A DNA stretch of 29,465 nucleotides from a virus, in the IMG/VR virus record IMGVR_UViG_3300027139_000017, positions 1 to 29,465 of that record, one strand, 5' to 3'. The notes below the pieces were generated by a model. That model did not search any database and was not told where the DNA came from. It saw only the letters and a program-made list of their open reading frames with translations. How positions within the stretch are numbered: position 1 is the first letter of the stretch; each line of letters begins with the position of its first letter. Positions 1 to 7,355 of the stretch are shown one piece after another. A program made the translations under genes and the position numbers.

Positions 1-199
1 AGATCATTATAACAGAACAGAGGGTGGCAATCTTAAAGCACCTGTAACAACACCACCATCAAAATTAAAAGCTGGTAGCAAAGCTGCCAATCGTCGCAAG
101 TCTTTCTGTGCCAGAATGTCTGGCGTAGAAGGACCAATGAAGAAGCCAAATGGCGAGCCAACTCGTAAAGCATTGGCATTAAGAAAATGGAATTGTTAA
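1..199 (+). CDS. C-terminal end of a conserved phage protein (truncated by window start)
   Basis: The frame is open from base 2 to a TAA at 197-199, and the gene begins before the window. The visible 65 residues are basic and end in a compact motif: an R-R-K-S-F-C-A-R-M-S-G stretch, then G-P-M-K, then P-T-R-K-A-L-A-L-R-K-W-N-C at the very C terminus. I recognise this C-terminal signature from short conserved domains appended to T4-like phage virion or internal proteins, but I cannot assign a function. The stop lies one base before the next ATG (201), so it is probably co-transcribed and coupled with the Dps-like gene. The two cysteines near the end could bind metal; that is inference only. 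Confidence 0.7.
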   Translation, partial: DHYNRTEGGNLKAPVTTPPSKLKAGSKAANRRKSFCARMSGVEGPMKKPNGEPTRKALALRKWNC

Positions 200-200
200 T

Positions 201-647
201 ATGAATGAAACTTTAGTTACTGCGAAAATTTGCTTAGCAAATACATTCTTAATGTATTTTAAGGCACAATCTTATCATTGGAACTTGGAAGGGATGTTCT
301 TTCCACAGTATCATGAATTTTTTGGCAATCTTTATGAAGAAATTTATGGAGCAGTTGATCCAATGGCAGAAGAGATGCGTGCGCTTGATGAGTATGCTCC
401 AAAGAATATAGAAGAAATGTATAAAGTTACAACTATCGATAATGATAATAACGCTAGTAATGTAACTGAAATGCTGCAAGATTTACAAGAAGCCAACAAT
501 AAAACCATCGAGAGCCTAAATAAACTGTTCGATCTATTATCGAAAGACAAAGAGCAGGGTTTTGCTGATTTTATTGCTGGAAGATTGGATGCTCACAAGA
601 AACATGGTTGGATGATACGTTCCAGCTTAAAGAAAATTGGAGAATAA
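201..647 (+). CDS. Dps-like ferritin (iron-oxidising mini-ferritin)
   Basis: 148 aa, all-helical in appearance. It carries the complete Dps ferroxidase set with the spacing of the bacterial family: H26 (in Y-H-W-N), H38, D53 and E57, that is H-x11-H-x14-D-x3-E, as in E. coli Dps H51/H63/D78/E82. Dps proteins form 12-subunit shells that oxidise Fe(II), preferably with hydrogen peroxide, store the iron and often bind DNA. The protein is slightly shorter than typical Dps (about 160-180 aa) and lacks a long basic N-terminal DNA-binding tail. It sits inside a late/head gene block, four bases ahead of the large modular protein, so it may be made late or packaged. Its job may be to remove Fe(II) and peroxide during infection. 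The family assignment is strong; the role in the phage is inference. Confidence 0.85.
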   Translation: MNETLVTAKICLANTFLMYFKAQSYHWNLEGMFFPQYHEFFGNLYEEIYGAVDPMAEEMRALDEYAPKNIEEMYKVTTIDNDNNASNVTEMLQDLQEANNKTIESLNKLFDLLSKDKEQGFADFIAGRLDAHKKHGWMIRSSLKKIGE

Positions 648-650
648 TAA

Positions 651-3080
651 ATGGCAAAAAAGAAATTTGCAGATTTAGCCAGTGCTTGCTGGAAAGGCTA
701 TAAAGCAGTTGGTTTAAAGGATAAGAATGGAAGAAAAGTTCCTAACTGTGTTCCTGAAGAAACAGAAGTAGCTGACGATATTATCGAAGCTAGAGTGTTT
801 GCAACTTATCAAGATGCGAAAGCTGCTGCAGCACCTGGACAAAAACCTAAGTTGAACCCATCAAATAACAAGTATATTTTAGTTTCTGAAGAAACTATTG
901 ACGAAGAAGATGATTACTCTAGACGTCATACTGTAGTTGCTCATGTTTCTGATAATACTGGAACTCCTGCTGATGGTGAGAAGCGTGAAGTTATAAAGAA
1001 AGCACTATCTATATTGGCAGCAACTCCAAAGCATGCAGAGCGTGCTGCAAGAAAACATTTCTCTGACAAAGGATATAAAGTTCATAAAATCTCAGCGAAA
1101 TTAAAAGAAGAAGTTGAGTTAGAAGAAGCCACAGTAAGCAAGAAAGATTATTCTTGGGGTAAGATGATGACTGTTCATCACGGCAAAGATATTTCTTATC
1201 CTCTACATCCAGAACACCAAAAGATTGTTAAGGGTTTACGACCAAGTGGTGAACATTCGAAGGCTATGTATAAAGATGAAACTGGTAATCAAGTTCATGT
1301 AACACGTGAAGATGACAAAGTTCATTTTGTTTCTCACAGAACATCAGGCAGTAAGAAAACTACTGTTGATTACAAACACTTTGATGAATCAGTTCCAGCA
1401 AAGAACACTGACATTGCCGATAAGAGTTATTTAAAAGATATGGGTAAGAAACCATCTATCAAATCAGATTTGAAAAACTTTAAGAACTTCTTGACAGGTA
1501 AGAAAGAAACCAACGAAGAAGTTGAAATAGAAGAAGCTAGTCAAACTTGGAATCATGCTAAGGTCAAAAAGAATACAGTTCACGGTACATATCATTCATC
1601 TTCAATGGATGTTTATGGTAATATGACTGCGCATAAAAAAGGTTTCAAAACTTCTAAAGAAGCTGACGATCACGGAAAGAGTATTACTGGTAAACGCACT
1701 AAAGCGTATCATCCTGGAGAAAGAACTCGTGCAGTTTATGTTGATGAGTCAGTTGAACAAGTGGTGGAAGCAGCACCATTCAAAACTAAAGAAGATGCTG
1801 TGAAGTATGCTAAAGAAAAAGTTAAAACCCATCGTGACAATCTTGATGGTATTGAGATTTATGCTCATAGTGGTGGCTTTGATGTTAACCACACTATGAA
1901 CGCTAGTGGTCGCAACTCTCTACAAAAGATTAAAGCAAAACATATTGGAACTATCTACAAAGAAGAAGTTGAAATGGAAGAAGGTTACTACCAAAAGCCA
2001 GCATCTGCTTATCGTCGTAAAGGTGACGAGATTGGTGGTGGTTCTTCTAAGAATAGTGTTCCATTTGATGGTCCATATACAAAGACTAAACCTGTTAAAA
2101 ACTCAGATGGCACTACTCAATCACCAATGAGTCGTGCACGTGAACTTGCTAAACAAGCTATTGCTGCAAAGAGTAAAATCAAAGAAGACGTTGTTGATGA
2201 ACAAGCTCCAGTTGCTCCAGTTCCAGATAAGAAGTATATCAAAGGAACACCTGAGAATAAAGCATACAAAGCAACTAAGAAACCAATCAATGGTCATCCA
2301 ACTAATAAGGTGTCCTGCGAAGAAGTTGAACAGATCGATGAATTAGATCAGAAAACTTTAAAGTCATATGTTAGAAAGAATTTAAAGTCTGGCGATACTA
2401 GTGATAAAAGAGATGCGGGGTTGTACACGGCAACCAATAAGATTGCCAAAAAACAAGCAACATCAACTCTCGATAAAAAAGTTAAAACCCTTGGTCAGAC
2501 AAGACCTAGTGAAGTGAAAAACCGATATGAATATGAAGCATCTCGTTCTGAATTGAAGAACAGAGGTATTCATCATTTCGCAGGTCGCAGAACTAGAACT
2601 GAAGAAGTCGAACAAGTTGACGAGAAAGCACCTCCAGGATTTGAGGGTACTGTTAAAGCAATGAAGAAGCATAAAGAAATTGATAATCCTTTTGCTCTTG
2701 CATGGTATATGAAGAATAAGGGTATGAAGAGTCATAAAGAAGAAGTGGAACAATTTGACGATAACGGAGAGGTAATAACTAACATGAAAACATATAAAGA
2801 GTTTGTAGAATCTCTTGATGAGGTTAAAATGGCTGACTTACCAGTACGTAAAGTGAGTGGTCGTGGTTATGGTACTGAGTATTATAAGGGTGAAGCCGAA
2901 GCAGACAAAAAAGGTTACGACGATGAAGACAAGCCAGCTAAACCAGCTGCAGAGAAACGTGGTCGTGGTCGTCCAGCAGGTTCTACATCTGGCGCACGTC
3001 AGAAGGGAACTATTGCTAAGAGAAAAGGTAGTGGTGTCGAAATGACAGGCTATCCAGTACACTTGCCTAATTTCAAATAA
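651..3080 (+). CDS. Large modular, highly charged protein, probable internal head/prohead core protein
   Basis: 809 aa, rich in Lys and Glu, preceded by GGAG at 639-642. The N terminus has a C-W-K-G-Y-K-A-V-G motif followed by N-G-R-K-V-P-N-C-V-P, a signature I know from T4-like phage proteins. The rest is beads on a string: short basic modules of about 45-130 residues separated by acidic linkers of the form E-E-V-E-x-[LIMVF]-[ED]-[ED]. These start at residues 153, 289, 438, 557, 651 and 697, with a degenerate copy at about 365. The linkers resemble T4 gp21-type cleavage sites ([LI]-x-E followed by A or G). Near the C terminus K-R-G-R-G-R-P (769-775) matches an AT-hook core. The location beside a putative structural gene fits a packaged, protease-processed internal protein. 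No enzymatic domain is visible. Confidence 0.6.
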   Translation: MAKKKFADLASACWKGYKAVGLKDKNGRKVPNCVPEETEVADDIIEARVFATYQDAKAAAAPGQKPKLNPSNNKYILVSEETIDEEDDYSRRHTVVAHVSDNTGTPADGEKREVIKKALSILAATPKHAERAARKHFSDKGYKVHKISAKLKEEVELEEATVSKKDYSWGKMMTVHHGKDISYPLHPEHQKIVKGLRPSGEHSKAMYKDETGNQVHVTREDDKVHFVSHRTSGSKKTTVDYKHFDESVPAKNTDIADKSYLKDMGKKPSIKSDLKNFKNFLTGKKETNEEVEIEEASQTWNHAKVKKNTVHGTYHSSSMDVYGNMTAHKKGFKTSKEADDHGKSITGKRTKAYHPGERTRAVYVDESVEQVVEAAPFKTKEDAVKYAKEKVKTHRDNLDGIEIYAHSGGFDVNHTMNASGRNSLQKIKAKHIGTIYKEEVEMEEGYYQKPASAYRRKGDEIGGGSSKNSVPFDGPYTKTKPVKNSDGTTQSPMSRARELAKQAIAAKSKIKEDVVDEQAPVAPVPDKKYIKGTPENKAYKATKKPINGHPTNKVSCEEVEQIDELDQKTLKSYVRKNLKSGDTSDKRDAGLYTATNKIAKKQATSTLDKKVKTLGQTRPSEVKNRYEYEASRSELKNRGIHHFAGRRTRTEEVEQVDEKAPPGFEGTVKAMKKHKEIDNPFALAWYMKNKGMKSHKEEVEQFDDNGEVITNMKTYKEFVESLDEVKMADLPVRKVSGRGYGTEYYKGEAEADKKGYDDEDKPAKPAAEKRGRGRPAGSTSGARQKGTIAKRKGSGVEMTGYPVHLPNFK

Positions 3081-3090
3081 GGAGAATAAA

Positions 3091-3360
3091 ATGGCACTAT
3101 GGGGAAAAACAGACGCAGCTGGCAGCAAGCCACAATATCTAAACACTGCTGGTAAAGCAGCTGTTGAGGGTATCTCTGCAGCAGAAGCAGCAGTCGCAGC
3201 AAACAAGGCTAAAGGTGTTGCTCATGCAGGCTGGGTAACAACTAATACATACACTGATGCACAAGGTGTAACACGCAACAAGACTGAAGTTCTAGTTGCT
3301 ATGTCATCAATCACTGGTGATGACAACACTGATGATACAACTATCGGTGCTGATGCCTAA
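3091..3360 (+). CDS. Small putative virion structural protein
   Basis: 89 aa with a GGAG at 3081-3084, six bases before the ATG. It starts M-A-L-W-G-K-T-D and is Ala/Thr-rich with no membrane segment, no cysteine and an acidic C-terminal tail rich in D and T. The beginning resembles abundant small structural proteins of marine T4-like phages, which also open with a W-G-K-x-D motif. That is family memory, not proof. It is the last gene before a strong intrinsic terminator, consistent with the end of a late transcript. The function (for example head decoration or another minor virion component) is unknown. Confidence 0.65.
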   Translation: MALWGKTDAAGSKPQYLNTAGKAAVEGISAAEAAVAANKAKGVAHAGWVTTNTYTDAQGVTRNKTEVLVAMSSITGDDNTDDTTIGADA

Positions 3361-3374
3361 TAAATAAATTGGTT

Positions 3375-3399
3375 GAGGGGAGATTCCTCCCCTCCTTTT
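3375..3399 (+). terminator. Intrinsic terminator
   Basis: A perfect 8-bp GC-rich stem (GAGGGGAG at 3375-3382, CTCCCCTC at 3387-3394) with an ATTC tetraloop is followed by CTTTT. It lies 15 bases after the stop of the putative structural gene and 14 bases before the next ATG. It should end transcription of the head gene block. Confidence 0.88.
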
Positions 3400-3412
3400 A
3401 GAATGGGTTAGT

Positions 3413-3613
3413 ATGTTAGAGAATATTAAAAGCGAACTTGAAACACTGAGAGCAGCGCACAAAGAAAAGATGGATTTTCTTACGCAGTTACGCAACACAA
3501 TGATGCAGACTGAAGCAGAGATTCATCAGATTAATGGTGCGATGGCAATGTGTGAAAAATTTATGGTTTCGGCAGCAACTGAAAAGAATGATGATGCTCG
3601 AAAAATTAAATGA
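3413..3613 (+). CDS. Small coiled-coil protein, function unknown
   Basis: 66 aa, almost entirely predicted helix with heptad-like hydrophobic spacing (L-E-N-I-K-S-E-L-E-T-L and following). It resembles small T4-like phage helical proteins but has no motif that fixes a function. There is no strong Shine-Dalgarno before the ATG. It overlaps the next gene by about 26 bases, and translational coupling is likely. It could be a chaperone-like or scaffold accessory protein; that is only a guess. Confidence 0.6.
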   Translation: MLENIKSELETLRAAHKEKMDFLTQLRNTMMQTEAEIHQINGAMAMCEKFMVSAATEKNDDARKIK

Positions 3614-3971
3614 TGCTAATTTTTTAGTTTATGCCATGCGACATTATGATAATCCGCAATGTCATAGCATAGCTGAATTTGAAGATGACCTGAAAAAATT
3701 TATATACTTGAAAAAATTAATATACAGGTATAAAAATTCAGGTGAATTAAGAGAGCGATTAATATTAAACCACATTATTGTTTTATACAATATCTTTGGT
3801 GAATCAACAACTAAGATGTTGTTTCATAAAATTGAAGAAGACTTGTGGCCACAACTAATCACTTTCTTAGTTTATCTTAATAGGATGCCAGAGACTATTC
3901 CAGAATATGGAATTAATCTTACTGATATTAAATTGGACGAAACGATTATCGCAGTATTAAGGAAGATATGA
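3588..3971 (+). CDS. Conserved T4-like phage protein, function unknown
   Basis: About 127 aa. Three consecutive ATG codons (3588, 3591, 3594) precede L-E-K-L-N-D-A-N-F; I give the first, but the third is equally possible. The frame is open further upstream, but that extension lies inside the preceding gene and reads like non-coding shadow. The protein is helical and acidic/aromatic, with no membrane segment and no catalytic motif. The D-N-P-Q-C-x-S-I and L-N-R-M-P-E-T-I-P segments look like those of conserved hypothetical proteins in T4-like phages of aquatic bacteria. It overlaps the following gene by ATGA. Confidence 0.65.
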   Translation: MMMLEKLNDANFLVYAMRHYDNPQCHSIAEFEDDLKKFIYLKKLIYRYKNSGELRERLILNHIIVLYNIFGESTTKMLFHKIEEDLWPQLITFLVYLNRMPETIPEYGINLTDIKLDETIIAVLRKI

Positions 3972-4483
3972 GCAGACTAATAGACAACTTGATAGCATAT
4001 AGAATTTTAACTATGCTTATCAAGCCATTTGATGATACGCAAGCATATAAGTTAGGTATCATTGACGCTAAAGGTAAAAACCTTAAGAAGTCCAGCACAT
4101 TAAAAACTTCTGCAGAAAAAGATGCTTATACTTATTTAAATCGTCTTGTTTTCAATATGAAAAAGATTATTAACAAACTTCCAGGTGGAGAAAGTAAGTT
4201 AAAAAGTCTTGTAGCTGCATTGTTTTTAGTTAAAGAATATTATCAAAGTAATGATAGAACTACATCTTTAATGGAACAAAGATATATTCAGATCTTAGAG
4301 ATGTTAGAAGATAATGTTTATTTGGTAGAAGAAGAGATTTTAGTCAGTAAGTTTTTAAGTGAAGATGCAGTAGCCAATGTTGCTGGTGCTGGTGTAGCCA
4401 CCGATACTCCTGCTCCATTAAAGAAAGATATTGCTAAACATAAACAAATGGCTAGACGTAAACCACCTCTTGAGGCAGCATAA
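3968..4483 (+). CDS. Conserved T4-like phage protein, function unknown (possibly virion-associated)
   Basis: 171 aa, starting at an ATG that overlaps the previous TGA (ATGA). The N-terminal 90 residues carry a well-conserved type of sequence (D-N-L-I-A-Y-R-I-L, then a K-L-G-I-I-D motif, then N-K-L-P-G-G). I recognise it from a family present in most marine T4-like phages, where it is usually listed as a hypothetical or structural protein. The C-terminal third is Ala/Pro/Lys-rich and probably disordered, ending in a basic stretch. No enzymatic residues are evident. The following spanin gene starts on the last base of its stop codon. Confidence 0.65.
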   Translation: MSRLIDNLIAYRILTMLIKPFDDTQAYKLGIIDAKGKNLKKSSTLKTSAEKDAYTYLNRLVFNMKKIINKLPGGESKLKSLVAALFLVKEYYQSNDRTTSLMEQRYIQILEMLEDNVYLVEEEILVSKFLSEDAVANVAGAGVATDTPAPLKKDIAKHKQMARRKPPLEAA

Positions 4484-4944
4484 TGTGGTTGTTAAGTTTC
4501 CTTCCAGACGCATTACTCGTTTGGATAATTAATGGTGTATTACTAGCTGGTATAGTAGGTACAACAGTTTCAGTTTTATTTAAACTTGCTATTCGTTGGA
4601 TACCTTGGATTATACCTTATCGTACTCTATTGCAGGTAGTAAGTATAGTGTTACTTCTGGCAGGTGTTTACTTCAAAGGTGGTTTGGCAATCGAGCAAGA
4701 ATGGAGAGCAAGAGTTAGAGAACTTGAAGCCAAAGTTGCATTATCTGAAGAGCAAGCTAAAACAGCCAATGTTAAAATCGAAAAGGTTTATATTGACAAA
4801 GTTAAAGTTGTTAAAGATACACAAATAGTAATACAAGAAAAGATTAAGAATGTAGAAGTTAAGATTGATTCTCAATGTAAAGTGTCATCAGAAACAATTG
4901 ACATTCTTAATGAAGCAGCGAAAAGACCTGAGGTCAAGAAATGA
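4483..4944 (+). CDS. Inner-membrane spanin (Rz-like)
   Basis: 153 aa. Two hydrophobic segments (about residues 7-35 and 45-66) are followed by a long charged coiled coil (about 70-150) that would reach into the periplasm. An i-spanin anchors in the inner membrane and, with its outer-membrane partner, fuses the two membranes in the last step of lysis. The evidence is architecture plus context: its stop overlaps the start of a small lipoprotein gene by ATGA, the standard Rz/Rz1 arrangement. Classical Rz has one N-terminal membrane segment, so two is slightly unusual. The single Cys in the periplasmic part (near residue 130) could cross-link dimers. No endolysin is visible nearby. Confidence 0.75.
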   Translation: MWLLSFLPDALLVWIINGVLLAGIVGTTVSVLFKLAIRWIPWIIPYRTLLQVVSIVLLLAGVYFKGGLAIEQEWRARVRELEAKVALSEEQAKTANVKIEKVYIDKVKVVKDTQIVIQEKIKNVEVKIDSQCKVSSETIDILNEAAKRPEVKK

Positions 4945-5207
4945 GAAAGTTACTCATTATTATACCAATAGTATTTTTGCTATCTGGTTGTTTAACCACA
5001 CCAGTCAAGCGTAAGTTCCCAGAAGTTCCACAAGCACTTTTGGTATCATGTCCTGACTTAAAACAGATAGAAACAACTGATAAACTTTCTGAGGTTATCA
5101 AAGTTGTCTCTGACAATTATGGTATGTACCATGAATGTCGCATTGCAGTAGAAACTTGGATAGAGTGGTACAAGACACAAAAAGACATTTTTGATAGTGT
5201 GAAATGA
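4941..5207 (+). CDS. Outer-membrane lipoprotein spanin (Rz1-like)
   Basis: 88 aa with a lipoprotein signal: a basic M-R-K start, a hydrophobic stretch and the lipobox L-S-G-C with C17 as the lipidated residue. The mature part begins L-T-T-P-V-K-R-K-F-P-E-V-P and contains further cysteines and a helical, aromatic C terminus. The length is normal for a separate (non-nested) o-spanin. The start overlaps the i-spanin stop by four bases, so the two are translated together. In the disruption complex it binds the coiled coil of the inner-membrane partner. The lipobox makes this the stronger of the two spanin calls. Confidence 0.8.
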   Translation: MRKLLIIIPIVFLLSGCLTTPVKRKFPEVPQALLVSCPDLKQIETTDKLSEVIKVVSDNYGMYHECRIAVETWIEWYKTQKDIFDSVK

Positions 5208-5217
5208 GTCTTGTGTA

Positions 5218-5571
5218 ATGATAACTAATAACGAAAATTTTCCTACTATGTTAGATCAAGAAAGAGTAGCCAAATTGGAAACACAGGTCGAAGCCATCAA
5301 AGAAGATGTCGGCGAAGTAAAGAATGACATCAAAGAATTGCATTCTAGAATTACCACAGGTAATCGTGAGATTATGGATAAGCTCGATGAAAAAATCGAT
5401 GCACTTGCAAAATCCGATTCAGAACAGCACTTATCTCTGAAGTCTTCAATGGATAAAGTTAAAGAACGTGTTGATATTCTCGAGCGTTGGAGATGGATGA
5501 TTGTAGGCGGTGCAATAGTTCTTGGATATGCATTGGGTCATATTGACGTTTTACAAAAGTTTATAAAATAA
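5218..5571 (+). CDS. Coiled-coil protein with C-terminal membrane anchor (possible lysis accessory)
   Basis: 117 aa. Residues about 12-90 are a charged coiled coil. A single hydrophobic segment follows near residues 95-110 (W-M-I-V-G-G-A-I-V-L-G-Y), then a short K-F-I-K tail. This matches the general plan of XhlA-type haemolysin/holin accessory proteins (coiled coil then C-terminal TM), and the gene follows the spanin pair directly. No Shine-Dalgarno is evident before ATG 5218; an internal ATG at 5248 is possible. A role in lysis is inferred from context only. A general membrane-tethered coiled-coil protein is the alternative. Confidence 0.65.
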   Translation: MITNNENFPTMLDQERVAKLETQVEAIKEDVGEVKNDIKELHSRITTGNREIMDKLDEKIDALAKSDSEQHLSLKSSMDKVKERVDILERWRWMIVGGAIVLGYALGHIDVLQKFIK

Positions 5572-5573
5572 AT

Positions 5574-5602
5574 TTGCTTTTAATTGTGAACTGGGGTAAA
5601 AT
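5574..5602 (+). promoter_or_regulatory. Host sigma70-like promoter upstream of primase
   Basis: -35 TTGCTT (5574-5579), a 17-bp spacer, -10 TAAAAT (5597-5602). It lies in the gap between the coiled-coil/TM gene and the primase, with GGAG at 5615-5618 before the primase ATG. It is weaker than the later promoters but has the same 17-bp spacing. Confidence 0.6.
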
Positions 5603-5623
5603 AGTTACTCTAGTGGAGTTATT

Positions 5624-6655
5624 ATGTTATACATTGATGTTAAGTTTGCAAGTATTCTTGGATCACGTCTAAGAAATTTCAAACAGAAAAAAGATTACCT
5701 TTGGAATTATTCCTGTCCAGTCTGTGGTGATAGTACCACAAACAAACTTAAAGCACGTGGATACATCTATCGTGCAAAATCAGATTTATTCTGTAAGTGT
5801 CACAACTGCGGATATGGAACCAATCTCGGCAACTTAATCAAGTATGTCGATACAAAACTTTATGATGAGTATGTCTTGGAACGCTACAAAGGTGGTGCTA
5901 CAAGATATAATGACCACAAAGACATTGCTGATACCAGTGTCGTCTTAGAAACTCCACAAGAAGATTTACTTGAGGATGATATCCTCGAGAGTCTTACACG
6001 CATCGATAAATTACCAGATGGTCATCCAGTTCTTCAATATATAAACAACCGACAGATACCAAAGGATAAACGGAACTTACTCTACTTTGCTCCAAAATTT
6101 AAAGCATATACCAATACCGTTACGCCAAAATTTCAAGAGCCAATAGTAGATGAGCACCCAAGACTTATCATTCCTTACTTCACTGCTGCTGGTAAATGTT
6201 TTGCATATCAAGCCAGAGCATTTGGTAAAGAAGAGCCTAAGTATTATACAATTAAAGTAGATGAAACGCAGGAGAAAATTTATGGACTCGATCGCTTGGA
6301 TTATAGCAAACGCATATATGTTGTTGAAGGACCAATTGATTCGCTATTCTTACCAAATGCAATCGCTGTGTCAGGAGCAAGTTTTGATACCCCTACTATT
6401 CGGCAGCTACTTACTAACGCAACGATTGTAATGGATAATGAGCCACGTAATAAAGACATAGTGAAACAACTTGACAAATATATTAGTTTAGGCTATAATG
6501 TTTGTATGTTCCCCGACACCGTAATGCAAAAAGATATCAATGAAATGATTTTAGATGGTAAAATGACTACTGACGAAATTGTTCAATTGATAAATACGAA
6601 TACCTTTTCAGGTGTTGAAGCAAAATTAAAATTTAGTACATGGAGAAAGATTTGA
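5624..6655 (+). CDS. DNA primase (T4 gp61-like)
   Basis: 343 aa, the size of T4 gp61. The N-terminal zinc module has C31-x2-C34 and C59-x2-C62 (plus C57). The TOPRIM part shows V-V-E-G-P-I-D-S with E235 and D239, and M-D-N-E with D271. It makes short RNA primers for lagging-strand synthesis together with a replicative helicase that is not in this window. GGAG at 5615-5618 and a sigma70-like promoter precede it, so expression with early/middle genes is likely. It overlaps thyX by 16 bases if thyX starts at ATG. Intact; no missing key residue seen. Confidence 0.9.
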   Translation: MLYIDVKFASILGSRLRNFKQKKDYLWNYSCPVCGDSTTNKLKARGYIYRAKSDLFCKCHNCGYGTNLGNLIKYVDTKLYDEYVLERYKGGATRYNDHKDIADTSVVLETPQEDLLEDDILESLTRIDKLPDGHPVLQYINNRQIPKDKRNLLYFAPKFKAYTNTVTPKFQEPIVDEHPRLIIPYFTAAGKCFAYQARAFGKEEPKYYTIKVDETQEKIYGLDRLDYSKRIYVVEGPIDSLFLPNAIAVSGASFDTPTIRQLLTNATIVMDNEPRNKDIVKQLDKYISLGYNVCMFPDTVMQKDINEMILDGKMTTDEIVQLINTNTFSGVEAKLKFSTWRKI

Positions 6656-7335
6656 AAGTTAAATTAATAAATTATTCGCAGGGAACACCTGAAGTTATTG
6701 AAGAAGGTCTAGATAATGTTCAAGATTTAATTGCTTACTGTGCCAGAGTTTCAAACCCCAGTAATCAATACAACACAGATACAGCAGAAAAGTTGATTCG
6801 ATATCTAATTAAAAATAAACACTGGTCACCACTAGAGATGGTGAGTGCATGTTTAGAAATTGAAACTACACGTGATATCGCAAGACAAATTTTACGCCAT
6901 CGCTCTTTTTCCTTCCAGGAGTTTAGTCAACGATATGCTGACCCCACAAAAGAACTTGACTTTGTACTTCGTGAAGCACGACTTCAAGATACAAAGAACA
7001 GACAAAACTCAGTTGAAGTTAAAGGACTAACACTAACTGAACAAAATCTAATAGATCAGTGGAGATGGAAGCAAGAAGAAGTTATTTCTGCTGCGAACCA
7101 TGCATATGATTGGGCTATCAAAAATGGGATCGCCAAAGAGCAAGCAAGAGCAGTTTTACCAGAAGGTTTAACTGTCTCACGTTTATACATGAATGGCACT
7201 TTGCGTAGTTGGGTTCATTTTATTGAACTGCGTAGCGCAAATGGTACACAGAAAGAACACATGTTAGTTGCACGTGAGTGTGCGAAAGTAATAGCAAGTA
7301 TCTTCCCAATGGTGGAAGAATTCGTAAACAAATAA
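6640..7335 (+). CDS. thyX: Flavin-dependent thymidylate synthase
   Basis: 231 aa from ATG 6640. It has the ThyX signature R-H-R-x7-S at residues 86-96 and a C-terminal L-P-E-G-L-T-V-S-R substrate/FAD region. ThyX methylates dUMP to dTMP using methylene-tetrahydrofolate and reduced FAD. Start choice: ATG 6640 has no visible ribosome site, whereas TTG 6652 has GGAGA at 6642-6646 six bases away, overlaps the primase stop as TTGA and would give M-K-V-K-L, a normal ThyX beginning. I list the ATG as the longest reasonable form but regard the TTG as at least as likely. It works with dCMP deaminase (26168) and NrdA/NrdB to supply dTTP. Confidence 0.93.
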   Translation: MEKDLKVKLINYSQGTPEVIEEGLDNVQDLIAYCARVSNPSNQYNTDTAEKLIRYLIKNKHWSPLEMVSACLEIETTRDIARQILRHRSFSFQEFSQRYADPTKELDFVLREARLQDTKNRQNSVEVKGLTLTEQNLIDQWRWKQEEVISAANHAYDWAIKNGIAKEQARAVLPEGLTVSRLYMNGTLRSWVHFIELRSANGTQKEHMLVARECAKVIASIFPMVEEFVNK

Positions 7336-7355
7336 TAATAAAATTGGAGCAATAT

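Noticed and set aside
3359-3366. AATAAATA resembling a T4 late promoter
   Set aside because: It is immediately followed by the intrinsic terminator at 3375-3399, so a transcript from it would be ended at once.
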